This document shows, in pieces, positions 8,425-17,101 of a stretch of 64,000 nucleotides of DNA. The stretch comes from Comamonas thiooxydans. Its GTDB lineage: Bacteria > Pseudomonadota > Gammaproteobacteria > Burkholderiales > Burkholderiaceae_C. Under the pieces are notes generated by a model. It saw only the letters and a list, made by a program, of their open reading frames with translations, did not search any database and had not been told where the DNA came from. Position 1 is the first letter of the stretch; every line of letters starts with the position of its first letter. The translations under genes and the position numbers were made by a program. The stretch lies in the NCBI RefSeq assembly GCF_000964545.1, contig NZ_BBVD01000003.1:1-64000 (forward strand), read 5' to 3'.

Positions 8425-9621
8425 TCAAAAGATCTCGAACAGGCCAGCAGCGCCCATGCCGCCGGCGATGCACATGGTCACCACGCCGTACTTGACCTTG
8501 GGGTTGCGGGCCTTGCGGCGCTGACCTTCGAGCAGAATGTGGCCGGTCAGGCGTGCGCCCGTCATGCCGAAGGGATGACCGATGGCAATCGCGCCGCCGT
8601 TGACATTGAGGCGCTCGTTGGGAATGCCCAGCTGACGCTGGCAATACAGGGCCTGCGAGGCAAAGGCTTCGTTCAGCTCCCACAGGTCGATGTCATCCAC
8701 CGTGAGGCCGTGGCGCTTGAGCAGCTTGGGCACGGCAAACACGGGGCCTATGCCCATCTCGTCAGGCTCGCAGCCGGCCACGGCAAAGCCGCGGAAAGCG
8801 CCCAGGGGCTTGAGACCCAGACGCTCCGCCAGCCTGGCTTCCATCACCACGCAGGCGCTGGAGCCGTCGGACAGCTGCGAGGCATTGCCGGCCGTGATGA
8901 AGTTGCCCGGGCCCTTCACAGGCTCCAGCTTGGCCAGCCCCTCCAGCGTGGTGCTGGCGCGGTTGCAGTTGTCCTGCGTGGCCACCACGTCGCGGTAGGT
9001 GACTTCGCCGGTTTCCTTGTTCTTCTCCATCATGCGTGTGGAGCAGGCAATGATCTCGTCCTTGAACAGATCGGCGGCCTGGGCCGCAGCCGTGCGCTGC
9101 TGGCTTTGCAGCGAGAACGCATCCTGGTCTTCCCGCGTGATGCCGTAGCGCTTGGCCACCACATCGGCGGTGTCGATCATGGCCATGTAGAGTTCGGGCT
9201 TGTGCTCCACCAGCCAGGGGTCCATGTCGGTGGGCAGATTGTTGCCGGCGCGGATGCCGGAGATGGTTTCGATACCGCCGGCCAGCATCACGTCCACGCC
9301 TTCGGCCACGACGCGCCCCGCCGCGATGGCGATGGATTGCAGACCCGAGGCGCAAAAACGCGTGATGGTGGTGCCGGCGATCGACAGCGGCAGCCCGGCG
9401 CGCAACACGGTCTGGCGACCCAGATTGCGGCCCTGGAAACCGTCGGGGTTGCCGCAGCCCAGAATCAGGTCCTCGATCATTTCGGGATCGACACCCGATC
9501 GCTCCACCGCCGCCTTGACGGAGAAAGCAGCCAGCTGGGCGGCAGGAGTGATGTTGAACTCGCCACGATGCGACTTGGTCAGCGGTGTGCGGGCGGTGGA
9601 AACGATAACGGCTTCACGCAT
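8425..9621 (-). CDS. acetyl-CoA C-acyltransferase (thiolase), PimB-like
   Basis: 398 aa. The nucleophile is Cys90 in ITRFCASGLQS. The second catalytic segment NGGAIAIGHPFGMTGARL carries the His, and the third, VTMCIAGGMGAAGLFEIF, carries the proton-relay Cys near residue 386. All three are intact. It catalyses the thiolytic last step of the beta-oxidation cycle. The gene follows the FadB-type gene (gap 260 bp, holding repeats) and precedes the PimC-like gene, matching the pimFB-CD order of the pimelate operon. Confidence 0.95.
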   Translation of the reverse strand: MREAVIVSTARTPLTKSHRGEFNITPAAQLAAFSVKAAVERSGVDPEMIEDLILGCGNPDGFQGRNLGRQTVLRAGLPLSIAGTTITRFCASGLQSIAIAAGRVVAEGVDVMLAGGIETISGIRAGNNLPTDMDPWLVEHKPELYMAMIDTADVVAKRYGITREDQDAFSLQSQQRTAAAQAADLFKDEIIACSTRMMEKNKETGEVTYRDVVATQDNCNRASTTLEGLAKLEPVKGPGNFITAGNASQLSDGSSACVVMEARLAERLGLKPLGAFRGFAVAGCEPDEMGIGPVFAVPKLLKRHGLTVDDIDLWELNEAFASQALYCQRQLGIPNERLNVNGGAIAIGHPFGMTGARLTGHILLEGQRRKARNPKVKYGVVTMCIAGGMGAAGLFEIF

Positions 9622-9639
9622 GGTGCTTGTCTCTGTGAA

Positions 9640-9750
9640 TGTTGAAAACTATTTTTGATAGCTTTTATCGCTTGCCATTCATTGATTTCAGATTCTTTTC
9701 ATACTGAAACCCATACAAATCAAGCGCTAGCAGCTACTTTTTTAAATTAA
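9640..9750. repeat. AT-rich inverted intergenic repeat, copy 1
   Basis: AAAACTATTTTTGATAGCTTTTATCGCTTG on the left and CAAATCAAGCGCTAGCAGCTACTTTTTT on the right form an imperfect inverted repeat around TCATTGATTTCA and GAAACCCAT. Related copies lie at 15400, 26562 and 46203. It lies in the thiolase leader, so part of it is transcribed. Confidence 0.6.
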
Positions 9751-9777
9751 CCGGGCGATAAAAACTGGCGCACTCCA

Positions 9778-9880
9778 AGCGCGAGACGCCGAGCAAGAGC
9801 CGCCTCGCGGCGGGGCCGCCCAGGCGATGGCGTCGTCCCCTCCCGAAGAGAGAGGGGAAGCCGCGCAGCGGCTCAGGGGT
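9778..9880 (-). repeat. stop-anchored GC-rich repeat, copy F
   Basis: On the minus strand it begins three bases after the TAA at 9882 with CCCCTGAGCCGCTGCGCGG. The CTTCCCCTCTCTC stem and GACGCCATCGC follow, then GGCGGCTCTTGCTCGGCGTC. More diverged distally than copies A-E. Confidence 0.8.
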
Positions 9881-9881
9881 G

Positions 9882-11999
9882 TTACTTGTTCAGGCTTTCG
9901 AAGTTGCGCCCCTCGGCCACCAGCTTCTGCAGCAGCGGCGCAGGCTTCCAGAACAGCGCGTCTTCCTTGGCAAAGGCTTCGATATCGGCCAGCACCTTGG
10001 GAAGGCCCTGCATATCGGCCCATTTCATGGGGCCGCCGCGGTGGCGCGGAAAGCCGTAGCCGGAGATAAAGGTCACGTCCACATCCAGCGGGCGCAGCGC
10101 AATGCCCTCGCCCACCACCTTGGCGCCTTCGTTGACCATGGCGGCCATGTAGCGGCGCATGATTTCCTCGGCCGTGAACGAGCGCGCTGTCACGCCCTTC
10201 TTGGCGCGCTCGGCATCCACAATCGCCAGCACTTCGGGGTCGGGCTGACCGATGCGCGCGCCTTGCGGATAGAGGTAGAAGCCGCGTCCCGTCTTCTGGC
10301 CGAACCAGCCGTTTTCACAGATGCGGTCGGCAATCTCCACATAACGGGCCTTGGGGTCGCGCGTGGCAGCACGGCGCTTGCGTGTGGCCCAGCCGATATC
10401 GCCACCGGCCAGGTCGGTGACCTGGAAGGGCCCCATGGCAAAGCCAAAGCCGCGCACGGCTTCGTCGATCTCGTAGGGACTGGCACCGTCTTCCATCAGG
10501 TAGTCGGCGGCCTGCTTGTAGGTGGCCAGAATGCGGTTGCCGATAAAGCCGTCGCAGACGCCGGCGCGCACCGGCACCTTCTTCATCTTCTTGGCCAGCT
10601 CGAAGGCCGTGGTCACCACATCGGGCGCCACCTTGGCTGGCACGACGATCTCCAGCAGCTTCATGATGTTGGCCGGGCTGAAGAAGTGCAGACCGATCAC
10701 ATCCTGCGGGCGGCTGGTGACGGCGGCAATCGCATCGATGTCCAGATACGAGGTGTTGGTGGCCAGCACGGCGCCGCTCTTGCAGACGCGGTCCAGCTCC
10801 TTGAACACCGCCTTCTTGACCTCCAGGTCTTCGAAGACCGCCTCGATCACCAGATCCACATCGGCAATGTCGTCATAGCGGGTCGAGGGCGTGTAGCGCG
10901 CCATGATGGAGGCCTTGGCCTCCTCGCTCATGCGGCCCTTGGCGATCAGGCCGTTGTAGACCTTCTCCACGTTGGCCTGGCCGCGTGCGATGGATTCGGC
11001 ATCGCGCTCGATCATGGTCACGACGAGGCCGGCATCCAGCGCCGAGACGGTGATGCCCGCGCCCATGGTGCCGCCGCCGATGATGGCGATCTTGCTGAAG
11101 GCGCGCGGCTGGGCGGCGCGGGCTTCGGGAATCTTGGCTGTCTCGCGCTCGGCAAAGAAGGCATGGATCAGGCCGGCGCGCTGCGGGCTGTCGATGCAGG
11201 CCAGAAACTGGGCACGCTCGAACTTCAGGCCTTCGGCAAAAGGCAGATCCAGCGCGGCCTGCACGCAATCGATGATCTTCAGCGGCGAGAACAGGCCGCG
11301 CGACTTCTTGGTCGTGTCCGCACGCAGCGCATCGAGTTCCGCCTGGGCGGCAGCCTTGTCGGCCAGGCGTCCTGGCGTGGCGCTGACAGGACGCAGCGAC
11401 GCGCCCTGCGCCAGCAGTTCACGCGCATAGGCCAGGCCCGCGGCTACGGGGTCCGTGCCCTCTTCCAGCTTGTCCACCAGACCGGCTGCCAGTCCGGCTT
11501 TGGCGCCGATCTGCTGGCCGCTGAGCATCAGCTCGGTTGCGGCCTTGACGCCCATCAGGCGCGGCGCACGCTGCGTGCCGCCAGCGCCGGGCACCAGGCC
11601 CAGGGAGACTTCGGGCAGACCCAGCTTTGCGCCAGGCAGCGCCAGGCGGTAATGCGCCGACATGGCGATCTCCAGGCCACCACCCAGTGCCGCGCCATGA
11701 ATCACGGCCACCACGGGCTTGCTGCAGGCCTCAATACGGTTGCAGACATCGGGCAGGAAAGGCTGGACCGGAGGCTTGCCGAATTCGCGAATATCGGCAC
11801 CGGCGATGAAAGCCTTGCCCTGACCCACGATGACCACAGCCTTGACCGCGGCACTGGCATCGGCCTGTTCCATGGCCGCCATCAGACCCTGGCGCACGGC
11901 AGCGCCCAGCGCATTGACGGGCGGATTGTTGACGCTGACGAGCAGGACGTCACCGTCTTGCCTGAGTTCGACGACAGAGGTGCTGGCTTGGGCGGTCAT
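9882..11999 (-). CDS. bifunctional enoyl-CoA hydratase / 3-hydroxyacyl-CoA dehydrogenase (FadB/PimF type)
   Basis: 705 aa. The N-terminal crotonase domain (about 1-190) contains GQGKAFIAGADIREF and KPVVAVIHGAALGGGLEIAMSAHYR. The NAD-binding domain starts near residue 300 with KIAIIGGGTMGAGITVSALDAG. HAD segments follow: DLVIEAVFEDLEVKK, GLHFFSPANIMKLLEIV and DGFIGNRILATYKQAADYL. It performs hydration of enoyl-CoA and NAD-dependent oxidation of the 3-hydroxyacyl-CoA. It is the first gene of the minus-strand operon, with AGGAGAC 8 bases before the ATG, and is divergent from the LysR gene across a palindrome at 12076. It has no thiolase partner domain; the separate thiolase is the next gene. Confidence 0.95.
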   Translation of the reverse strand: MTAQASTSVVELRQDGDVLLVSVNNPPVNALGAAVRQGLMAAMEQADASAAVKAVVIVGQGKAFIAGADIREFGKPPVQPFLPDVCNRIEACSKPVVAVIHGAALGGGLEIAMSAHYRLALPGAKLGLPEVSLGLVPGAGGTQRAPRLMGVKAATELMLSGQQIGAKAGLAAGLVDKLEEGTDPVAAGLAYARELLAQGASLRPVSATPGRLADKAAAQAELDALRADTTKKSRGLFSPLKIIDCVQAALDLPFAEGLKFERAQFLACIDSPQRAGLIHAFFAERETAKIPEARAAQPRAFSKIAIIGGGTMGAGITVSALDAGLVVTMIERDAESIARGQANVEKVYNGLIAKGRMSEEAKASIMARYTPSTRYDDIADVDLVIEAVFEDLEVKKAVFKELDRVCKSGAVLATNTSYLDIDAIAAVTSRPQDVIGLHFFSPANIMKLLEIVVPAKVAPDVVTTAFELAKKMKKVPVRAGVCDGFIGNRILATYKQAADYLMEDGASPYEIDEAVRGFGFAMGPFQVTDLAGGDIGWATRKRRAATRDPKARYVEIADRICENGWFGQKTGRGFYLYPQGARIGQPDPEVLAIVDAERAKKGVTARSFTAEEIMRRYMAAMVNEGAKVVGEGIALRPLDVDVTFISGYGFPRHRGGPMKWADMQGLPKVLADIEAFAKEDALFWKPAPLLQKLVAEGRNFESLNK

Positions 12000-12075
12000 G
12001 CGAGTCTCCTGAATCTCTTTATGGAATGGGCTTTATTTTTACGGCGACAATGTTTTCTAACAATCCCATGAATCA

Positions 12076-12090
12076 TTGACAGACTGTCAA
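12076..12090. promoter_or_regulatory. perfect palindrome, candidate LysR operator
   Basis: TTGACAGACTGTCAA has two 7-bp arms around one central base. It lies between the divergent fadB-type gene (start 11999) and LysR gene (start 12112), where LysR proteins normally bind. The T-N13-A frame and its closeness to the LysR start suggest autoregulation plus control of the operon. Function is inferred. Confidence 0.6.
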
Positions 12091-12111
12091 AGGAAATTGG
12101 ACAAACACGCC

Positions 12112-13029
12112 ATGGACTCGCAATCGCTGACCCTGCTGGTCGAAATCATTGATAGCGGCAACCTCAGCCAGGCTGCGCGCAAGCTCAAGATGACGCGCGC
12201 CAATGTGAGCTATCACCTGACCCAGCTGGAAAAGGCAGCGGGCGTGCAACTGGTCAAGCGCACCACGCGCCGCGTGGAGCCCACAGAGATCGGCATGCGC
12301 CTGTACGAGCACGGGCGCAACATCCACAACGAAATGCTGGCCGCACGCGAGGCCATCACGGCGCTGGGCCAGAGCCTGCAGGGCCGCGTGGGCATCAGCG
12401 TGCCCAGCGGCTACGGCCAGATCGTGATGAGCGAATGGCTGATCGAGTTCAAGCGCCTGTACCCGGGCATCGTGCTCGACGTGCTGTTCGAAAACCGGGC
12501 CGACAATCTGCGCGACGATGTGGACATCATCGTGCGCGTGATCCAGGAGCCGCCCCTGTCCCTGGTGGCGCGCAGCCTGGGCACGGTGCGCTACCTGGCC
12601 TGCGCCTCACGCGAATATGCGCAGACTCACGGCCTGCCCAAAACCCTGCATGCCCTGCGCGCCAGCCCGCTGATCACCGCCGGAGTCACGGGGCGGCAAT
12701 TGCGCCTGGCCGCCTATCTGGGCACCGAGCGCCACGAAGTGATGCTGGAGCCCACCATGATCTCCGAGCATTTCCCTTTTCTGCGCGACGGCATCCTGGC
12801 CGGCCTGGGGGTGGGCCTGGTGCCCGACTATGTGGTGCAGGACAAGCTGGCCACGGGCGAGGTGCTGAGTACGCTGGACGAGTACCGGCTCAGCATTTTC
12901 GGCACCCATATGTATCTGCTCTACCTGCCCAACCGGCATCAGACCAAGGCCGTGCGCACCTGCATCGATTTTCTGCTGGCCAAGGCCCAGCCCGAGGCAA
13001 CCCGGCTGGCCGCGATGCCCCAGCCCTGA
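12112..13029 (+). CDS. LysR-family transcriptional regulator
   Basis: 305 aa. The N-terminal winged HTH (MDSQSLTLLVEIIDSGNLSQAARKLKMTRANVSYHLTQLEKAAG) is followed by the LysR effector-binding domain with GRVGISVPSGYGQIVMSEWL. The ATG at 12112 is preferred over a TTG at 12076, because the latter lies inside the palindrome and would add a non-family leader. It is divergent from the nine-gene acyl-CoA operon and is its likely regulator. The inducer is probably the substrate acid or its CoA ester. A bidirectional terminator follows at 13040. Confidence 0.93.
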   Translation: MDSQSLTLLVEIIDSGNLSQAARKLKMTRANVSYHLTQLEKAAGVQLVKRTTRRVEPTEIGMRLYEHGRNIHNEMLAAREAITALGQSLQGRVGISVPSGYGQIVMSEWLIEFKRLYPGIVLDVLFENRADNLRDDVDIIVRVIQEPPLSLVARSLGTVRYLACASREYAQTHGLPKTLHALRASPLITAGVTGRQLRLAAYLGTERHEVMLEPTMISEHFPFLRDGILAGLGVGLVPDYVVQDKLATGEVLSTLDEYRLSIFGTHMYLLYLPNRHQTKAVRTCIDFLLAKAQPEATRLAAMPQP

Positions 13030-13039
13030 GCCGCAACGC

Positions 13040-13067
13040 AAAACGCCAGCGAGCAGGCTGGCGTTTT
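13040..13067. terminator. bidirectional rho-independent terminator
   Basis: AAAACGCCAGC, a six-base loop, then GCTGGCGTTTT. It separates the convergent LysR and AraC genes and can end transcription from both sides. Confidence 0.85.
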
Positions 13068-13083
13068 CATTCGGACAGAGGCC

Positions 13084-14100
13084 TCAGGACAGGCTGCGGC
13101 TCAGATTCTGCTGTCGCCAGCTGCTGGGGCTTTGCTGAAAATGCTTGCTGAACCAGCGCGTGAACGAGCTGTTCTCGGCAAAGCCTGCCTGAGCGGCCGC
13201 TTCACTCACCGACAGCTGCGGATTCTGCAGCGCACGCAGCGCGGCCTGGCTGCGCACGGCGTCCAGCGTTTCCTGAAAGCTGGTGTTCTGGGTTTCGAGG
13301 TGCCGCTGCAGCGAACGGGCCGTATAGCCAAGCGCGCCGGCCACATGGGCAATGCTGTGGCGCCCATGGGGCAGCAGCGACTGCAAGGTGCTGCGCACCT
13401 GCTGCTCCAGCGATCTGGTCGTGGGCCGCGGCGCATGGCTCTCCATCAGGCTGCGGGCGTGGCTCTCCATGAGGCTGTCGTGATCGGCATCGATGGCCTC
13501 CAGATCCTCGTTGCTCACCACGATGCCATCGAAGTCAGAGCCGAACACGATCTCGCTGCCCAGCACGCGGCGATGGCTCATGGTGCTGCCTGGCGAGCTG
13601 TGCGAGAAGTGGATGCTGGCCGGGCTCCAGCCCCTGCCCAGCTGATATCGGCACAGACTCATCAGCGCCGTGATGCCCAGCTCGACCGGGTGGCGCCCCG
13701 GGTTCTCGCGCTCGGTATCCAGGTTCAGCTGGATGATGGAATAGCGCCCCTGGGTCACCACCTCCGTGCCCACGGTGGTGCTGATCATGTGGTCATAGTC
13801 CTTGAAGGTCTTGAGCATGCTGGAGAGGCTGGCCTGGTGCTGCAGCAGCAGGCTGATCGACCCGAAGTCGGACAGACGCCAATGCGAGCCCATGAGCAGG
13901 CCCAGCGAGGCATGCCCTGCCTGGGCGGACGAAACCTCAAGCAACTGCGCAAACGCAGCTTCGGGAACCATGAGATCGGGAGAATTCAGGCAGCTGTGGT
14001 CCAGCCCCACCTGGCGGAACATGCGCAGCGGGTCGATGCCGAGCTCATTCGCCACCTTGGCGTATTTGCACAGGCTCACACTTCGGATACGGGGCTTCAT
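13084..14100 (-). CDS. AraC-family regulator with arabinose-binding-like N-terminal domain
   Basis: 338 aa. The N-terminal region (about 1-200: KVANELGIDPLRMFRQVGL through the GSHWRLSDFGSISLLLQH block) matches the Arabinose_bd (PF12625) type regulators such as OruR/ArgR-like proteins. The C-terminal AraC HTH is GRHSIAHVAGALGYTARSLQRHLETQNTSFQETLD with FAENSSFTRWFSKHF. The start at 14100 gives the usual family length; its RBS is weak, so the start is uncertain. An internal 24-bp tandem duplication yields two SLMESHA copies near residues 205-220, between the domains. It is divergent from the TauD-like dioxygenase and may control it. Confidence 0.88.
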   Translation of the reverse strand: MKPRIRSVSLCKYAKVANELGIDPLRMFRQVGLDHSCLNSPDLMVPEAAFAQLLEVSSAQAGHASLGLLMGSHWRLSDFGSISLLLQHQASLSSMLKTFKDYDHMISTTVGTEVVTQGRYSIIQLNLDTERENPGRHPVELGITALMSLCRYQLGRGWSPASIHFSHSSPGSTMSHRRVLGSEIVFGSDFDGIVVSNEDLEAIDADHDSLMESHARSLMESHAPRPTTRSLEQQVRSTLQSLLPHGRHSIAHVAGALGYTARSLQRHLETQNTSFQETLDAVRSQAALRALQNPQLSVSEAAAQAGFAENSSFTRWFSKHFQQSPSSWRQQNLSRSLS

Positions 14101-14449
14101 CGTGACCAGGAAAACGGTTGACCCGGGTACTGCGCAACAGGCCCGGATTTCATGGATGGACACAGGCCTTATGGGCAACCTGCGTTTCGGGTGTTGATGT
14201 TTATCAATATCACAACAAGCAGTCAATCAATGGATACCAGTAGATCACGACAGATATGACGCCTCGGCGCACAGATGCGTCCACTTCAAGACACCCCAGG
14301 CCTGGCCCTAGGGTTTTCCTTGCACCCACCCAAGAGGGCAACAAGCTGACGCGATCGGTCAAGCCCGGCGGCCGTTGCTGCGCCGAGAATTTTTCCATCA
14401 GACGGCGGCGTCCTGCATCAAGGCCTTGCCGGGTACTTAGGAGAAGACC
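14101..14449. other. intergenic region between divergent AraC and dioxygenase genes
   Basis: About 350 bp with no credible gene. It must hold both promoters. AT-rich sequence at 14197-14240 (TGTTTATCAATATCACAACAAG) is a plausible regulator-binding or promoter area. No clear palindrome was found. Confidence 0.5.
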
Positions 14450-15292
14450 ATGAAAGTCGAACAACTGACCTGCAGCATCGGCGCTGAGGTTTCCGACATC
14501 CACCTCGGCGATGCGTCCCGCGACAAGGGCCTGGCCGAGGAAATTCGCGCCCTGCTGCTGCAGCACAAAGTGCTGTTCTTCCGCGATCAGGACATCACGC
14601 GTGCCGAGCATGTGGGTTTTGCCCGCCACTTCGGCGATCTGGAGGATCACCCCGTGGCCGGCAGCGACCCCGACCACCCCGGTCTGGTGCAGATCTACCG
14701 CAGCGAAAAGCGCGAAAACTACGAGAACACCTATCACACCGACGGTCAGTGGCGCGAGAACCCGACCATGGGCTGCGTGCTGCGCTGCATCGAAGGCCCT
14801 GCCGTCGGTGGCGACACCATCTGGGTCAATATGGCCGAGGCCTACCGCAATCTGCCCGAGGACATCAAGAAAAAGATTGACGGCCTCAAGGCCAAGTCCA
14901 GCATCGAGCACGGCTTCGGCGCCGTCATGCCCGAAGAAAAGCGTCTGGAGCTGGGTCGCCAGCACCCTCCGGTCGAACATCCCGTCGTGCGCACCCACCC
15001 CGAAACCGGCGAGAAAATTCTCTACGTCTGCAGCTTCACCACCCACTTTGCCAACTACCACACGCCCGAGAACGTGCGCTATGGCCAGGACAAGACGCCC
15101 GGTGCCAGCATGCTGCTGAACTATCTGATCAGTCAGGCGGCCATCCCCGAGTACCAGGTGCGCTTTCGCTGGAAGCCCGGCAGCGTCGCCATGTGGGACA
15201 ACCGCTGCACCCAGCATTACGCCGTGCAGGATTACTGGCCCGCCGCGCGCAAGATGGAGCGCGCTGCCATCATCGGCGACAAGCCTTTTTGA
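14450..15292 (+). CDS. TauD/TfdA-family 2-oxoglutarate-dependent dioxygenase
   Basis: 280 aa, normal family length. The Fe(II) facial triad is visible as His96-x-Asp98 (YHTDGQW) and His256 (CTQHYAVQDY). Arg271 in KMERAAIIGDKPF is the 2-oxoglutarate-binding arginine. The family hydroxylates sulfonates, aryloxyacids, sulfate esters or other small acids next to the leaving group. The protein ends GDKPF as TauD does, but this ending is common to the whole group, so taurine is not established. It lies 32 kb from the tau genes and has its own AraC neighbour. It is apparently monocistronic. Confidence 0.92.
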   Translation: MKVEQLTCSIGAEVSDIHLGDASRDKGLAEEIRALLLQHKVLFFRDQDITRAEHVGFARHFGDLEDHPVAGSDPDHPGLVQIYRSEKRENYENTYHTDGQWRENPTMGCVLRCIEGPAVGGDTIWVNMAEAYRNLPEDIKKKIDGLKAKSSIEHGFGAVMPEEKRLELGRQHPPVEHPVVRTHPETGEKILYVCSFTTHFANYHTPENVRYGQDKTPGASMLLNYLISQAAIPEYQVRFRWKPGSVAMWDNRCTQHYAVQDYWPAARKMERAAIIGDKPF

Positions 15293-15399
15293 GCGAGCTA
15301 TCCGAGCCGCTTTTCTGCCCCTTTTTCTGACCAGCTATTGCCAGCCACCTGCGCCGCATGCCGGCGCCGGAACACGGTGCATCACATCGGTACTGCACA

Positions 15400-15500
15400 A
15401 AAAACAATAGCTGGCATCGCTTGACTGCCATCAAATATAAATTTATAGCTGCCTGAAACGCTTTTAAATCAAGCGCAGGCAGCTATTATTTTTTCATCAT
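15400..15500. repeat. AT-rich inverted intergenic repeat, copy 4
   Basis: AAAAAACAATAGCTGGCATCGCTTG on the left and AAATCAAGCGCAGGCAGCTATTATTTTTT on the right form an imperfect inverted repeat with TATAAATTTATAGC in the middle. It is downstream of the dioxygenase gene and could fold as its 3' end. Confidence 0.6.
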
Positions 15501-15940
15501 CACCTCCTGCATGAATGTGCGCCTGACCAGGCCCCGCCTTGCGCCAATCGTGCCCTGAGGCCGATGACAGAGCGCAGGCCCGGGAGGGCGACAGCACTGC
15601 AAGATACAGAGATACAGCCTGCCATTGCTGTGAGCCATGGCACGCGCGAGCCTGACGAGCCTGAATATGACAATGGTGATCCTCGTCAACCGCGCCTGCA
15701 GCATCTCTGCTCGGCGAGCCGGTGGCGAGCACTGCAGCGTGCGGTGTGGGGCGCGCGGCGTGCGCATCACGGACCTCCCGCTCCTCCCGCGCCTTGACAG
15801 CTGCGAGCTGGCCAGAGGCATGCTCAAGACCATCCATCCGCAGCCGCCGGCCCAGACGCCTTCACCAGGCCTGTCTCAGGCCCGGCCCCAGCCTTGCCAG
15901 AGCCATTTTTCCAGGTCTGCCCGAAATCATCCGGGCATGA

Positions 15941-15969
15941 AAAAGGCCTCCATCGCGGAGGCCTTTTTT
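15941..15969. terminator. bidirectional rho-independent terminator
   Basis: AAAA, GGCCTCC, a five-base loop, GGAGGCC, TTTTTT. It lies 75 bp downstream of the minus-strand BKACE gene, and the A-run on the left makes it work on that strand. Confidence 0.85.
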
Positions 15970-16042
15970 GCGCATGTCGGTTCAGCAGAGACCGCTGCAG
16001 GCGAGGCCGTGATCGCCTTGCCTGCAAGCCTGTCCCGGAAGA

Positions 16043-17101
16043 TCAGGAGGTCTTCCTGAGGAAACCCTGGTTGGCACCGGGCCGGTTGGGCGCAAAGCCG
16101 TTGGCGGCCAGGCTTTCCTCCACGCTGTCGTAGAACACGCCGATCTTGCTGATCTCGCGCGCCTCCTTGGCGGTGGCGACAGGACGACCGAATTCGCGCG
16201 AGATGCGCACCAGTTGCTCGATCTGCGAGACGGTGCTGGCCTTCTCGGTACGCGTCTGGTTCCACAGGCAGTCTTCGGTGCCGCAGCGCACATGCAGACC
16301 GGCGGCAATACCCCACATATTCACGGGCAGCACGTTGCGCACATTGCTTTCCACGGTCAGCACGGCGCCATCGGGCACGGCGCGCACAAAGTTGGCCAGG
16401 CTGTACAGGCTGGGCGTGTCCATGCCGCCAGCGATCGCCACCCAGTTCATGACCAGCGGGCCCATGTAGAAGCCGCGGCGCATCAGGCGCTCCACCGACT
16501 CGAAGCTGTTCAGGTTGTAGCACTGGAAAGCGCTCTGGATGCCGGCCTTGGTCAGGCGGCGCACATGCTCCTCCACCCAGCCCGGCTGGGCGGGCACGGT
16601 CATTTCCTTGTAGGCATTGAACAGCGTGGGATTGGCGCGCGAGGTACCAGCAAAGTCCGCGTCTTCGGCCTGATCGGTCACGTTCATCTGCGAGGTGTTC
16701 ACCGTCACGGTCACCTGATCGGGCACAGGGTCCAGATCGGCCAGCATGTGGCGGGTGTCGTCGGAGAGCCATTTGGCCGCCTGACCTTCGTCTTCGGGAG
16801 CAAAGCTGATGGAGCCGCCGACCTGGATGATCATCTCGGGCACGGCCTTGCGCACGCCGGAAATCAGCTCGTTGAACTTGGACAGGCGCTTGCTGCCCTT
16901 GCCGTCCAGCTCGCGCACATGCAGGTGCAGCACCGTGGCGCCCGCGTTATAGCAGTCCACGGCTTTCTGGATCTGCGCCTCCATGGTGACGGGAATGTCT
17001 TCGGGGAAGTCCGAAGGCAGCCAGCCCGGTGCATAGGGCGCCGCCGTGATGATCAGGGGTTGCTGGTTTTCGGGGAACAGATGGCCGTCGAGAAAGTTCA
17101 T
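16043..17101 (-). CDS. BKACE-family beta-keto acid cleavage enzyme (DUF849)
   Basis: 352 aa. The TIM barrel starts with PLIITAAPYAPGWLPSDFPEDIPVT. The zinc-binding pair His59-x-His61 is in ATVLHLHVRELDG, and QVGGSISFAPEDE, MNWVAIAGGMDTPSL and LTVESNVRNVLPVNMWGIAAGLHVRCGTEDCLW follow. BKACEs condense a beta-keto acid with acetyl-CoA and release acetoacetate and a CoA ester; 3-keto-5-aminohexanoate, carnitine-derived and other beta-keto acids are known substrates. No lysine- or carnitine-pathway genes are adjacent, so the substrate is open. GGAG lies 12 bases before the ATG. A nested palindrome is found about 125 bp upstream. Confidence 0.93.
   Translation of the reverse strand: MNFLDGHLFPENQQPLIITAAPYAPGWLPSDFPEDIPVTMEAQIQKAVDCYNAGATVLHLHVRELDGKGSKRLSKFNELISGVRKAVPEMIIQVGGSISFAPEDEGQAAKWLSDDTRHMLADLDPVPDQVTVTVNTSQMNVTDQAEDADFAGTSRANPTLFNAYKEMTVPAQPGWVEEHVRRLTKAGIQSAFQCYNLNSFESVERLMRRGFYMGPLVMNWVAIAGGMDTPSLYSLANFVRAVPDGAVLTVESNVRNVLPVNMWGIAAGLHVRCGTEDCLWNQTRTEKASTVSQIEQLVRISREFGRPVATAKEAREISKIGVFYDSVEESLAANGFAPNRPGANQGFLRKTS

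Larger units (their letters stand above)
15293..16042. other. 750-bp intergenic region
   Basis: It holds an AT-rich inverted repeat (15400-15500) and a terminator (15941-15969). Between them, 15500-15940 has open frames on both strands, but none has a family-like composition, an RBS or a recognisable domain. I see no gene. Confidence 0.5.

Noticed and set aside
2195..9880. the regular GC-rich repeats as a CRISPR array
   Set aside because: Units are far apart, separated by genes, and vary in length; there are no spacers or cas genes.
14450..15292. dioxygenase as part of the taurine regulon (tauD)
   Set aside because: No TauR-like box, no adjacent transporter and 32 kb away; the family has many substrates.
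15469..15940. several open frames of about 60-140 codons
   Set aside because: No RBS, no recognisable domain, Arg/Ser/Pro-rich in both directions, and flanked by a repeat and a terminator.
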